Positions 34,786 to 42,586 of a DNA stretch of 54,661 bases are shown piece by piece. The stretch covers positions 1 to 54,661 of the forward strand of contig NZ_RKLY01000018.1 of NCBI RefSeq assembly GCF_004745525.1, written 5' to 3'. Numbering within the stretch: position 1 is the stretch's first letter; every line of letters begins with the position of its first letter. The position numbers and the translations under genes are program-made. The notes below the pieces were generated by a model, which saw only the letters and a list, made by a program, of their open reading frames with translations, did no database searches and was not told the DNA's origin. This DNA is from Companilactobacillus suantsaicola (lineage in GTDB: Bacteria > Bacillota > Bacilli > Lactobacillales > Lactobacillaceae).

Positions 34786-35271
34786 ATGGATACTTTAAAA
34801 TTAACTGACGAAGAAGCACAAAAATTGATAGATTTATTAAAATTAACTCTTACAAAGCAAAAATTTATTTTAAATGAAGGTCTTAAAGGCAAGATAAAAA
34901 TCGTAGGTAAACTTAATGGAAATGATCATTATTTTTTTCTGTCCTTTATGTATGCGATAGACAATATTCACTTAAATTTTTATGATGCCGTCACAAATCA
35001 CACTTTAGTTCGAATAAATTTAGACAGCAAGTTCCATAAAAATTCCGATGGCGTTATTCGAGGAAACAGAGTTGAAATTTTTTCTAAAGATGAATTTATA
35101 GCTAAAAATGATGGTGTTACCCAAATAAAAGCTTACTCATTACCATACAAGAATTTTAGAAATAGTAATGACTTTTTTGATGCATTGGAAGACATTTTTA
35201 ACTATACTAACGTTAAGGATCATAGAAGTATCACTTTTGAAAAAAATAATATTTTAAACACAGAACTTTGA
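34786..35271 (+). CDS. DUF6978-like small protein paired with DUF1828/1829
   Basis: 161 residues, soluble. LTDEEAQKLIDLLK at the start and FHKNSDG in the middle, followed by a VEIFSKDE-type segment, resemble the DUF6978 family as I recall it (a conserved xT-x-x-E-A start and an H-x-N-x-D-G motif). The gene is followed after 15 bases by a DUF1828/1829 gene with a strong ribosome site, so they form a two-gene operon ended by a terminator at 36096. Such pairs recur in accessory regions of lactobacilli and streptococci; a toxin-antitoxin or defence role is inference. Confidence 0.55.
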   Translation: MDTLKLTDEEAQKLIDLLKLTLTKQKFILNEGLKGKIKIVGKLNGNDHYFFLSFMYAIDNIHLNFYDAVTNHTLVRINLDSKFHKNSDGVIRGNRVEIFSKDEFIAKNDGVTQIKAYSLPYKNFRNSNDFFDALEDIFNYTNVKDHRSITFEKNNILNTEL

Positions 35272-35286
35272 GAGGAGGTCTAGTAG

Positions 35287-36093
35287 ATGTCAGATAATTT
35301 TGATTCCACAAAAATAGCTAATGAATGGTTACAATCTATAAAAGATCAATCTAGATTTATTCCTTTAGACGGTCAGAAAATTAGATTTAATACCCCTTTC
35401 ATCGATCCGTTTAGTGATGAAATATCATTACTTATAATTTCAAATTTTGATTCGACATATACTATCTCTGATCAAGGATACACAATATGGAATCTCGAAT
35501 CACGAGGAATAAACATAACAAAAAAGGGATCAACAAGATTAAACTTAATAAAGAATATTTTGAATATGAATCAAACAAAATCAAATAACACCTTTGATAT
35601 ATACAAAACTGTTTCATCTCGTGAAAGTATTGCACAAGCAATTAATGATGTACTTGACAGTGTAATCAAAATATCCGACTTAGCTTATAGCAATAGAAAT
35701 AACACTAGAAGCATTTTTAAAGATGATGTATTAGAATATATTGCACAAAACAAGGAAAACTTTAGTGTTGATTTAGGCCTTTCAGTTAAGGGTAAATCAA
35801 ATCTTATCTACGATTTGGATTTTGTTTTTAGACCTCAATTAAAGATAAGTAAATGGACCAAGCTTTATACTACTTTAAATAAAACCACTACTGAAATGAT
35901 TATGGGCATTTGGTTAGATACAGAAAATTATCGTAATCAAAACATTGGCAACAATACATCTTTCAATATTATTGTTCAAAGTATGGATTCTAAATCTGAA
36001 CGGTTTAAAGAAAATTTGATCCAACACAATATAAATGTTATTTCTTTTGAAAATAAAGCAGATTTTAAGAAAAATTTTGAAATTACTGCTTGA
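35287..36093 (+). CDS. DUF1828-DUF1829 protein
   Basis: 268 residues; GAGAGGAGG lies 9 bases upstream of ATG. DUF1828 occupies about residues 15-110 (RFNTPFIDPFSDEISLLI, ISDQGYTIWNLESRGI) and DUF1829 about 130-265. The window's other DUF1828 gene (454-858) has only the first half. Relative to that one, the canonical TDDG is SDQG here. The function of these domains is not known to me. It probably acts with its upstream neighbour. Confidence 0.8.
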   Translation: MSDNFDSTKIANEWLQSIKDQSRFIPLDGQKIRFNTPFIDPFSDEISLLIISNFDSTYTISDQGYTIWNLESRGINITKKGSTRLNLIKNILNMNQTKSNNTFDIYKTVSSRESIAQAINDVLDSVIKISDLAYSNRNNTRSIFKDDVLEYIAQNKENFSVDLGLSVKGKSNLIYDLDFVFRPQLKISKWTKLYTTLNKTTTEMIMGIWLDTENYRNQNIGNNTSFNIIVQSMDSKSERFKENLIQHNINVISFENKADFKKNFEITA

Positions 36094-36095
36094 TA

Positions 36096-36138
36096 AAAAA
36101 GGGCCACACTAACTGAATCTATTAGTGTGACCCTTTTT
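36096..36138. terminator. bidirectional terminator between DUF1828 and AAA gene
   Basis: AAAAAAGGGCCACACTAA...TTAGTGTGACCCTTTTTTT: the stem GG(C/T)CACACTAA pairs well with T runs on both strands. Confidence 0.9.
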
Positions 36139-36165
36139 TTACAATTACTCAACTCGGAAAACACA

Positions 36166-37329
36166 TTACTTTCCAAACCTATTCTCAAAAGTTTTTTTCA
36201 AAGACATCATTAAATCATAACTCGGAGCCGTCCCACCTAAATAATTACTTTCAAACACTTCACTACGTTTCAAGTCATTTCGATTTAGTAATTTGGCTAA
36301 ATTATCCACAGTCATTTTCCCTTCTCGTCTGGCTACATAAATATCGTCATTTCGATCAAACATATCAAGTAATTCTGGATAATGAGTTGTAAAGATCAAT
36401 GTCGCATGTTTCCTATTGGTCTTTTCATTGCGAAACATGTCAATTAAAGTTCTAACAATGGCTTTATTGAAATGATTCTCGATTTCATCAACTAACAAAG
36501 TTGATCCACTCTCAATAATTAATTCTGCCACTGTAAATAAACTAATACCTTTTAACGTCCCAGCAGAAAAATAACGCTTTAAATCAGAAACCTCAGTTAT
36601 CTTTATTGCCGGACTACCGTAAAATTTCAAAACAAATTGTTTCTTATCAATACTTTCCACATCACTTCCATCGTCAATAACTTCAAATTTTTCAATACTT
36701 GGATCCAAATATCTCATAATTTCAGGTGATACATATTTTTGTTCTAACAAATAATTTGCAGAAAAATATCCATCATAATAAAATTCCGTTTTTATTTTTG
36801 ATTTATGTTCCGAGTCATTAATTATTTTTCTAAAAACAGAATAATTATCCGGAAGCAACGAGGAATCTACCGATTCTCTAGTTAAAATTAGGTTATTCTC
36901 ATTAAATTCAAAAATATTCTTTTTATTTACACCGCTTACTCCCTTTTCATAAACATTTTCCGTTTCAAAGGTTAATTGACTCTTTATGTTTTTAACATTC
37001 GATTCAATTTTAAAAATTTTATCCAATATTTCATCGAACAAATACACGGTAAACTTAAAATCCGTTCCAATAAAAACATCCTTATCACTTAAAGCTTTCC
37101 CAGAAACATAAGTATTAATGATCTCAGATATCATTCGCAAAGTGGTAGTTTTACCTACAGCATTTATTCCGACAATTGATAAAACATTATGGGTATAAAT
37201 ACGATTGAAAATATTATTTAAACTATCTGAATTACCATCCGTTGCCCTTTGAGAAGCCACAAAATCAAAATCAAGTTGATTATTTTCATATAATTTTAAG
37301 CCATCAATTTTAAATCGCAATAATTCCAT
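36166..37329 (-). CDS. AAA/ABC-like ATPase, possible defence protein
   Basis: 387 residues from ATG 37329; GTGGAGG lies just upstream (the upstream GTG is part of the site). Walker A is GINAVGKTT (about residue 55), the ABC-like signature is SAGTLKGIS (about 270), Walker B is TLLVDEIENHFN (about 290), and a switch His appears in IFTTHYPELLD. This is the compact AAA_15/AAA_21 architecture found in OLD-like, AbiL-like and other defence ATPases. No nuclease domain is visible. It lies next to HigBA and a DUF1828 pair. Function beyond ATP hydrolysis is unproven. Confidence 0.8.
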   Translation of the reverse strand: MELLRFKIDGLKLYENNQLDFDFVASQRATDGNSDSLNNIFNRIYTHNVLSIVGINAVGKTTTLRMISEIINTYVSGKALSDKDVFIGTDFKFTVYLFDEILDKIFKIESNVKNIKSQLTFETENVYEKGVSGVNKKNIFEFNENNLILTRESVDSSLLPDNYSVFRKIINDSEHKSKIKTEFYYDGYFSANYLLEQKYVSPEIMRYLDPSIEKFEVIDDGSDVESIDKKQFVLKFYGSPAIKITEVSDLKRYFSAGTLKGISLFTVAELIIESGSTLLVDEIENHFNKAIVRTLIDMFRNEKTNRKHATLIFTTHYPELLDMFDRNDDIYVARREGKMTVDNLAKLLNRNDLKRSEVFESNYLGGTAPSYDLMMSLKKTFENRFGK

Positions 37330-37440
37330 AATATCCTCCACAAAAATCGTATATCCTGTTTATGTAATATGAATATACCATTTTTATGAGAACTTATCTA
37401 TTTTATAAACGTATATTTCGTTTATATTCTATAGAGTGTC

Positions 37441-37728
37441 CTATTTTTTCACATATTTTATTTCCAATTTAGTATCAGTAGATTGGGCAATATCGTTCAA
37501 GACATCCCAAGAAACATTGAAACGACCAGTCTCAATTCTACCAATCGTCGATTGCGGTTTGCCCACCACTTCAGCAAATTCCCGCTGTGTCATATGTAAA
37601 GAATCTCGCAATTGTCTGACAGCTACGGCAACATCTAAACGCTTTGAATATTCGTTGTACTTTTCTTCAAATTCAGTACTTCTACTTTTTCTTTCTTTTA
37701 TATAATTGTCAATTTCTGTCATATTCAT
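37441..37728 (-). CDS. higA: HigA-type XRE antitoxin
   Basis: 95 residues (93 if the second ATG at 37722 is used; its spacing to GAGGAG is better). Helix-turn-helix: VRQLRDSLHMTQREFAEVVGKPQSTIGRIETGRF. Preceded by a Lys/Glu-rich helix that probably contacts the toxin. The gene follows the toxin gene after 21 bases, the order usual for higBA. The protein should repress the operon and neutralise HigB. Confidence 0.9.
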   Translation of the reverse strand: MNMTEIDNYIKERKSRSTEFEEKYNEYSKRLDVAVAVRQLRDSLHMTQREFAEVVGKPQSTIGRIETGRFNVSWDVLNDIAQSTDTKLEIKYVKK

Positions 37729-37749
37729 ATCTCCTCGTATTATATATAT

Positions 37750-38103
37750 TTATATACTTTCAAAATATTTTTGCTTTCTTAACTGTGCCTTTTTAATTTC
37801 TTTTAATGGTACCTTTTGACTCTTTTTAGTAAATCCATGAGTAACCATATAATCATTATTTCCTATGGAAAAATATATAACCCTTTGAATATTATTTCCA
37901 TGTCTTGATCTAATTTCATATAGTCCATCAAAGCCTGCAATTCTTTTTATCCATTTCTCTTTTAAAGAAATAATAATTCCATATTCCTCAATTTTACTAA
38001 TTTTCGCTAGAAGACTTGCAGCATCATCATTTTCTAAACTATCTAAATATTTTTCAAATTCTTTCCAATCACAAAAATTAAAAGTACAACGGTATTCTTT
38101 CAT
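37750..38103 (-). CDS. higB: HigB-type (Gp49-like) RelE-family toxin
   Basis: 117 residues. IKRIAGFDGLYEIRSRHGNNIQRVIYF and the C-terminal VTHGFTKKSQKVPLKEIKKAQL are typical of phage-derived Gp49/HigB toxins, which are ribosome-dependent mRNA endonucleases. The start has a GAGGATG site. It forms an operon with the antitoxin gene. No lesion is seen, so the pair is probably active. Confidence 0.9.
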   Translation of the reverse strand: MKEYRCTFNFCDWKEFEKYLDSLENDDAASLLAKISKIEEYGIIISLKEKWIKRIAGFDGLYEIRSRHGNNIQRVIYFSIGNNDYMVTHGFTKKSQKVPLKEIKKAQLRKQKYFESI

Positions 38104-38230
38104 TAAAACATCCTCGCCATCATTAAAATTGCTACATGAATAATTACGAAAATATTGGCGAAAATATTCTAATCATTTTGCAAATTTCATGCTCTAATGA
38201 TATCACATATGCTATCAAAAAGTAAAAATA

Positions 38231-38608
38231 TTAAACCAATACCGAAACATTACGTACCTCACCTAAGTGAAAAGTCTTTTGATTATCAAGATAAAATTTA
38301 TTCTCATCGTGCCCAACTACTTCACCTACTAAATCGTCAGCTACTTGGTGATTAGTGTCAAAGGTATTCAATTGGACTTTGACGATTTGATTGTAAGAAT
38401 ATGATTGCATCAATAGCTTGGTGATTTCTTCAATCGTCTGCTTAGGACGTAAATTGTTTTCATGCTTGAGTTTTTTATCAGCTTTTTTTAAGGCGGCCGT
38501 GTGATCGGACAAATAGAAGCCTTGCCATTTCATTTTGCCGCGGTCGTGGTAATAACGGTCAAAAAATATTTTAACTGTTTGGGAATCAGTTGCGTTTTTA
38601 CTCATCAA
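38231..38608 (-). CDS. YolD-like family protein
   Basis: 125 residues. DRGKMKWQGFYLSDHTAALKKAD is the YolD-like signature (a G-x-x-K-W-x-x-F/G-L-S-D/E-H motif), and LLMQSYSYNQIVKVQLN follows. YolD-like genes commonly accompany Y-family polymerases in Firmicutes and are part of the SOS response; their function is uncertain. It overlaps the previous gene by 11 bases, so it is third in the LexA-controlled operon. Confidence 0.85.
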   Translation of the reverse strand: MMSKNATDSQTVKIFFDRYYHDRGKMKWQGFYLSDHTAALKKADKKLKHENNLRPKQTIEEITKLLMQSYSYNQIVKVQLNTFDTNHQVADDLVGEVVGHDENKFYLDNQKTFHLGEVRNVSVLV

Positions 38609-38918
38609 AATGTCGTCTCCTTTGGATCAATTCTTGCTTGTAAGGCCATCTCAGACCGATGAAACCATCATACATGATTGTAAAATGATATTTTGATAAT
38701 ATTTTAGAAATTATTTTTTCTAAATATGATAATTTATAATTTGTGACTGTGTGTAGCGGGATTGAATGGCGACGTCTGTTCTTTGGTTGAATGTTGATAA
38801 AAAAATTGTACGTACAATCATAAGTATCGTTGACAACTTGCAAATAGTACTCCGTTTGCGGGCGGCGCTTGAAGTTTAATTCGATCCGTTCCAAGATGAT
38901 TTTTAAATCATCATTCAT
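38598..38918 (-). CDS. small unknown protein of the SOS polymerase operon
   Basis: 106 residues from ATG 38918 (MNDDLKIILERIEL), chosen because GGTGG lies about 10 bases upstream; a start 27 bases earlier is possible and would overlap the polymerase gene. It is rich in basic residues (FKRRPQTEYY, KNRRRHSIPL). I do not recognise it by function, though similar small genes often sit between a Y-family polymerase and a YolD-like gene in lactobacilli. Confidence 0.7.
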   Translation of the reverse strand: MNDDLKIILERIELNFKRRPQTEYYLQVVNDTYDCTYNFFINIQPKNRRRHSIPLHTVTNYKLSYLEKIISKILSKYHFTIMYDGFIGLRWPYKQELIQRRRHFDE

Positions 38919-40215
38919 AGGCGTTGCCACCATTGTGACCACCAACTAAGGTGGAACGATTGATTGCCGTACCACCTTTTAAGAGACTATTGGCATAAAC
39001 AATCGAGTTGAAGCCATATCTAGAGCGAATTTGGTCGATAACGTTCAGACAATCCTCTTTTTGACATTGTTGTACGACAGGATTGAAGAAATCTAACTGT
39101 TGAAATGTTTTATCAGTTAATTTAGACGAATAAATTGCTAAATTTCTAACTGACTGCCCTTGCCAATGTGTTCGAAACATCGTCAACAGTACCCGACAAA
39201 TCTCTTTATCGTTGTCAGTCGGTGGCAAATTACTGGCAACATTGAAACCACTCATCCCGTTCTCACTATCTTTGAAGGAAAAACCAACACCCAAAGCTAG
39301 ACTCCCAGCTAATTTGTGATGATGCCGTAAACGAGAAGCGACCTGTTGTCCCATCTCTTTGATAACCGTCTCAATCTCACTTTGGAAAATGTAATCTCGC
39401 GGTAGAACCTGGGAATTGCCGATACTTCGGTTTTTAGGCGTGATATCCTCATCAAGTTTAGTGCGGTCAACACCCCAAGCGATGGCAAATAATTGTTCGC
39501 CAATCAAGCCTAATTTTTCCGATAAGTAAAACGGGTTAGTGTGTGCTAACTCATACATATTGTGGATTCCCAACGAGTTCAAACGTTTAGCCGTCCGTTT
39601 AGCGATACTCCAGACATCGGTCAGCTCCTGAATCGACCAAATCTTCTCCCGCACCGTGCTGTAGTGAATCTCACCCATCAACTCCGGGTCGTGCTTGGCG
39701 TAAATGTCCAAGGCAATTTTGGCTTGAACTGGATTATCCCCAATCCCGACCGTGGTATACAGTCCCAAACGTTTGCGAACGGTACGTTGAATCAAGCGGG
39801 CGACTTCTCTTGGTGAGTTTCCAAACAGCTGCCACGACTTAGTCATATCAATAATCGACTCATCAATCGAATACGGCCAGACATCACTTTCAGCCGCAAA
39901 CTCATGAAAAATGCTGTTTATTTGTAAATTACGTTTAATGTAGAGATTCATCCGCGGTGGAACAACAATTAATCGCGGATCTTGTGGCAAATCACGTTGT
40001 CTCGAAACATTAGCTTTCAAGTGAAACAGTTTCTTAGCCATCGGTGAAGTCGCCAAAATCAAACCACCGTTAGTGTTTTCTTGCTCACTCATTACCACTA
40101 AGATAACTTTTAGAGGATTCAAACCACGCAAAGTCGCTTCAACACTGGCATAAAACGACTTGTTATCAATCAAGAAGTACACTCCACGCGGTTCATTTGC
40201 ATAATCATACTCCAT
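38911..40215 (-). CDS. Y-family DNA polymerase (UmuC-like)
   Basis: 434 residues. Palm: YFLIDNKSFYASVEATLRGLNP with the first catalytic Asp (FLIDNKSF), and SIDESIIDMT with the S-x-D-E pair. The DNA-binding helix-hairpin-helix region (WSIAKRTAKRLNSLGIHNMYELA) and little-finger region follow. It is a translesion polymerase of the UmuC/DinP-like group found on lactobacillal chromosomes and plasmids. A LexA box lies 36 bases upstream of the start codon. It is the first gene of a three-gene operon. Confidence 0.93.
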   Translation of the reverse strand: MEYDYANEPRGVYFLIDNKSFYASVEATLRGLNPLKVILVVMSEQENTNGGLILATSPMAKKLFHLKANVSRQRDLPQDPRLIVVPPRMNLYIKRNLQINSIFHEFAAESDVWPYSIDESIIDMTKSWQLFGNSPREVARLIQRTVRKRLGLYTTVGIGDNPVQAKIALDIYAKHDPELMGEIHYSTVREKIWSIQELTDVWSIAKRTAKRLNSLGIHNMYELAHTNPFYLSEKLGLIGEQLFAIAWGVDRTKLDEDITPKNRSIGNSQVLPRDYIFQSEIETVIKEMGQQVASRLRHHHKLAGSLALGVGFSFKDSENGMSGFNVASNLPPTDNDKEICRVLLTMFRTHWQGQSVRNLAIYSSKLTDKTFQQLDFFNPVVQQCQKEDCLNVIDQIRSRYGFNSIVYANSLLKGGTAINRSTLVGGHNGGNAYE

Positions 40216-40250
40216 CGGCTCACCCTCTTTTTGTTCATATCCTCATTATA

Positions 40251-40264
40251 CGAACATACGTTCT
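40251..40264 (-). promoter_or_regulatory. LexA (SOS) box
   Basis: CGAACATACGTTCT matches the Gram-positive SOS consensus CGAACRNRYGTTCG except for the last base; the GAAC-N4-GTTC core is perfect. It lies upstream of the Y-family polymerase operon, so that operon should be induced by DNA damage. Confidence 0.9.
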
Positions 40265-40276
40265 AATTTTCAAGAA

Positions 40277-40308
40277 CAAAAAAACGCACCCTAAAAAAGA
40301 TGCGCAAT
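40277..40308 (-). terminator. terminator of the SLAP surface gene
   Basis: GCGCATC-TTTTTTA-GGGTGCG stem with seven T following on the minus strand, just after the 40318 stop. Confidence 0.8.
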
Positions 40309-40317
40309 AATTAATTT

Positions 40318-42375
40318 TTAAGCCTTCACAAATTCATCGGTAGCGACCCGATAATAAGTTACACCGCCAATGACAACTTTTTCATCGACCTTCCAAGCCG
40401 TGCCAGCCTTCAAGCTATATGGCAACAACTTCCCAGTAGCAGAATAAAGTGGTGTTTGTGAAGTAGTCTTGTAAACTGTCGGATAAGTATTTTCCAAACT
40501 GACTGAGTTGACCGGTACCCATTCGTCAGTGGCGACTCGATACATCTTGGTGCCGTTGATAGTCGAAACACCATCCGTCAACCAATTCGTATGGGCTGAA
40601 AGACTAGCATCAACTCTTTGTCCTTCAGAATTATAAATTGGTGTCACGCTATTTGTATCGATCACAGTTTTACTTGTCTCCGGTGTGAAGACAAATGAAT
40701 TCGAAACTGGCAAATATTCATCAGTAGCTACTTGATAATAGTTTTGACCGTTGATGGCAACAATCTTGTTGTAATACCAAGCCGTATTTGGAGCTAATTC
40801 AGCCGGAATCCTTTGCCCAAGTGAGTTGACCAATTGAGTGACTTGATCATGAGTTCTGACGATACCTTGTTGAACTTGAACCGTTGTAACGGTAGGAACA
40901 GTTGGTGTGATATTGATTGTTGCGGTAGTCGTCGTTGTTCCACCTGAAACATTTTGATCAGTCGTACTTGTCGCAGGCGTTGCTGTAGCAGTTCTCCAAA
41001 TCAAAGGTTGAGAAGTAGTTCCGCTATAACTTAAAGTCGAGTCACCATAATTCTTCACAATCATGGAATCAGTGTTAGTGCTATTCGCATTGCCAATAAC
41101 GCCATAAGTCAAAGTTGTCGCTGCTTCATTTGGATTAGCGATATTATAAGTACTTCCACTGACATGAGTCAAATCATCATCTACTGGTGAATCGACCGTT
41201 GAAGTGAAGTGATATTGTGATGACAAATCTTCACCATCAAGGCCTTTCAAAAGTTCAGCGGTAAAGGTCAAACCAGCTGGATCATCAGTTGTAGCGTAAA
41301 CTGGCGAAGTACTTGTCACTTGATTATTATTGAACATCACGGCAACGTAACGGTCACGATTGATGCCAGATAGTGGTGATAAATCAGAAATAGAACCGTT
41401 ATTCAGCGCTATAACGTTGTAAGAACCGCCATTATTAGCGAAGCTGACTAACCAAGGAGCAATTTGATTCAATTCAGATTGAGTTATTCCGGCATTAGTT
41501 GGGAGTGATGAGTCACCTGTCAGTTCAACATTATAGGCACTAGAAATATCCAAGTTGGTCAGTTGAGAAGTAGAAATTTCTTTGGCACTTGGATCACTGA
41601 AATTGCCATCCAAAGTCAAACTGTGTAATGGTACATTATCTAGTGGTGTCAAATCAGGATTTGATTGAGCATCGGAAGCCAGCTTCAATTGAACATTGAT
41701 AGGAATATCCTTAGGAATGTAAGTGAGTGCTTGCAAACCAGAGAGACTTTCAATCGGTGTGTCTTGTTGATCAGTGATTGATGGATTAGTTTGATCAAGG
41801 TATTCCGTCTCCAACAAATCAAATTCAGTCTGTCCGTTACTGCCATAATTCTGGAAATCTCCTTGCGTGATGGCTTGGCTGCTAGATAAACCTAAACTAT
41901 TTTTGACCATAGCTTCTAGGGTTGGATCCACGATAGTAACTGGCGTATCGCTGGTAGTCGTCGTCACAGGTGTGGTGCTAGTCGTCGGCTGTGTAGCGGT
42001 AGTTGTACTAGTTCCAGTCGTTGGAGCCGTACTTGTGGTCGTTGTCGGATTAGTAGTACCGGTTGTCGAGCTTGTCGTACCAGTCGTGGTTGTACTTGTT
42101 GTAGCAGTTGTCCCACTAGTTGATGTTGTCCCAGTCGTAGGCGCTGTTGAAGTAGTTGGCTGAACTGTCCCAGTAGTTGTATTTGTCGTTGGCTGAGTAG
42201 TCGTTCCGGTCGTTGTTGGTTTCGTGGCAGTCGTCGAACTAGTAGGCGCAGTCGTCACAGTCGAACTACCATCACTAGTCGTAGCCGCCTTCACATTTTG
42301 CGTGGGCAATGTCGTTAAAATCATTGCGGAAAATAAAGTTACTCCTAAATATAAACACTTTTTATTCAATAGCAC
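40318..42375 (-). CDS. secreted protein with Thr/Ser-rich stalk, leucine-rich part and SLAP repeats
   Basis: 685 residues; I prefer GTG 42375 since AAAGG is 7 bases upstream, while the ATG at 42384 touches its site. Signal peptide through about residue 30 (cleavage near VKA-A). Residues 33-150 are a low-complexity Thr/Pro/Ser stalk. The middle (about 155-345) has a leucine-rich-like pattern (PLDNVPLHSLTLDGNF, LTNLDISSAYNV). The C-terminus holds three SLAP-type repeats (YQVATDEYLPV, YRVATDEWVPV, YRVATDEFVKA) that bind wall polymer non-covalently. No sortase motif. It is probably an adhesin-like wall protein. Confidence 0.85.
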   Translation of the reverse strand: MLLNKKCLYLGVTLFSAMILTTLPTQNVKAATTSDGSSTVTTAPTSSTTATKPTTTGTTTQPTTNTTTGTVQPTTSTAPTTGTTSTSGTTATTSTTTTGTTSSTTGTTNPTTTTSTAPTTGTSTTTATQPTTSTTPVTTTTSDTPVTIVDPTLEAMVKNSLGLSSSQAITQGDFQNYGSNGQTEFDLLETEYLDQTNPSITDQQDTPIESLSGLQALTYIPKDIPINVQLKLASDAQSNPDLTPLDNVPLHSLTLDGNFSDPSAKEISTSQLTNLDISSAYNVELTGDSSLPTNAGITQSELNQIAPWLVSFANNGGSYNVIALNNGSISDLSPLSGINRDRYVAVMFNNNQVTSTSPVYATTDDPAGLTFTAELLKGLDGEDLSSQYHFTSTVDSPVDDDLTHVSGSTYNIANPNEAATTLTYGVIGNANSTNTDSMIVKNYGDSTLSYSGTTSQPLIWRTATATPATSTTDQNVSGGTTTTTATINITPTVPTVTTVQVQQGIVRTHDQVTQLVNSLGQRIPAELAPNTAWYYNKIVAINGQNYYQVATDEYLPVSNSFVFTPETSKTVIDTNSVTPIYNSEGQRVDASLSAHTNWLTDGVSTINGTKMYRVATDEWVPVNSVSLENTYPTVYKTTSQTPLYSATGKLLPYSLKAGTAWKVDEKVVIGGVTYYRVATDEFVKA

Positions 42376-42545
42376 ATTTATCATCCTTTCATTATCTTCA
42401 CGGTCAATCTTAATCCCGCCAATAATATGTGGATGATAATTAGAATTGTATTGTACCCTTCGTCTTGCAGAAAGTGGAACAAGCCTAGCTTGTGTAACTC
42501 GTTTCAGTTAGAGAGCGGGATATAACTTTTTTCCTAAACTGCCAA

Positions 42546-42586
42546 ACAAAAAAGCCTTCCGACCAAAGTCAGAAAGCAATTTTTTA
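42546..42586 (-). terminator. terminator of the LCP gene
   Basis: GCTTTCTGACTTTGGTCGGAAGGC stem with T run on the minus strand, overlapping the 42584 stop. Confidence 0.85.

Noticed and set aside
41867-42436. Val-rich plus-strand reading frames opposite the Thr-rich stalk
   Set aside because: They are the antisense shadow of Thr/Ser codons in the SLAP protein; no ribosome site and strongly biased composition.
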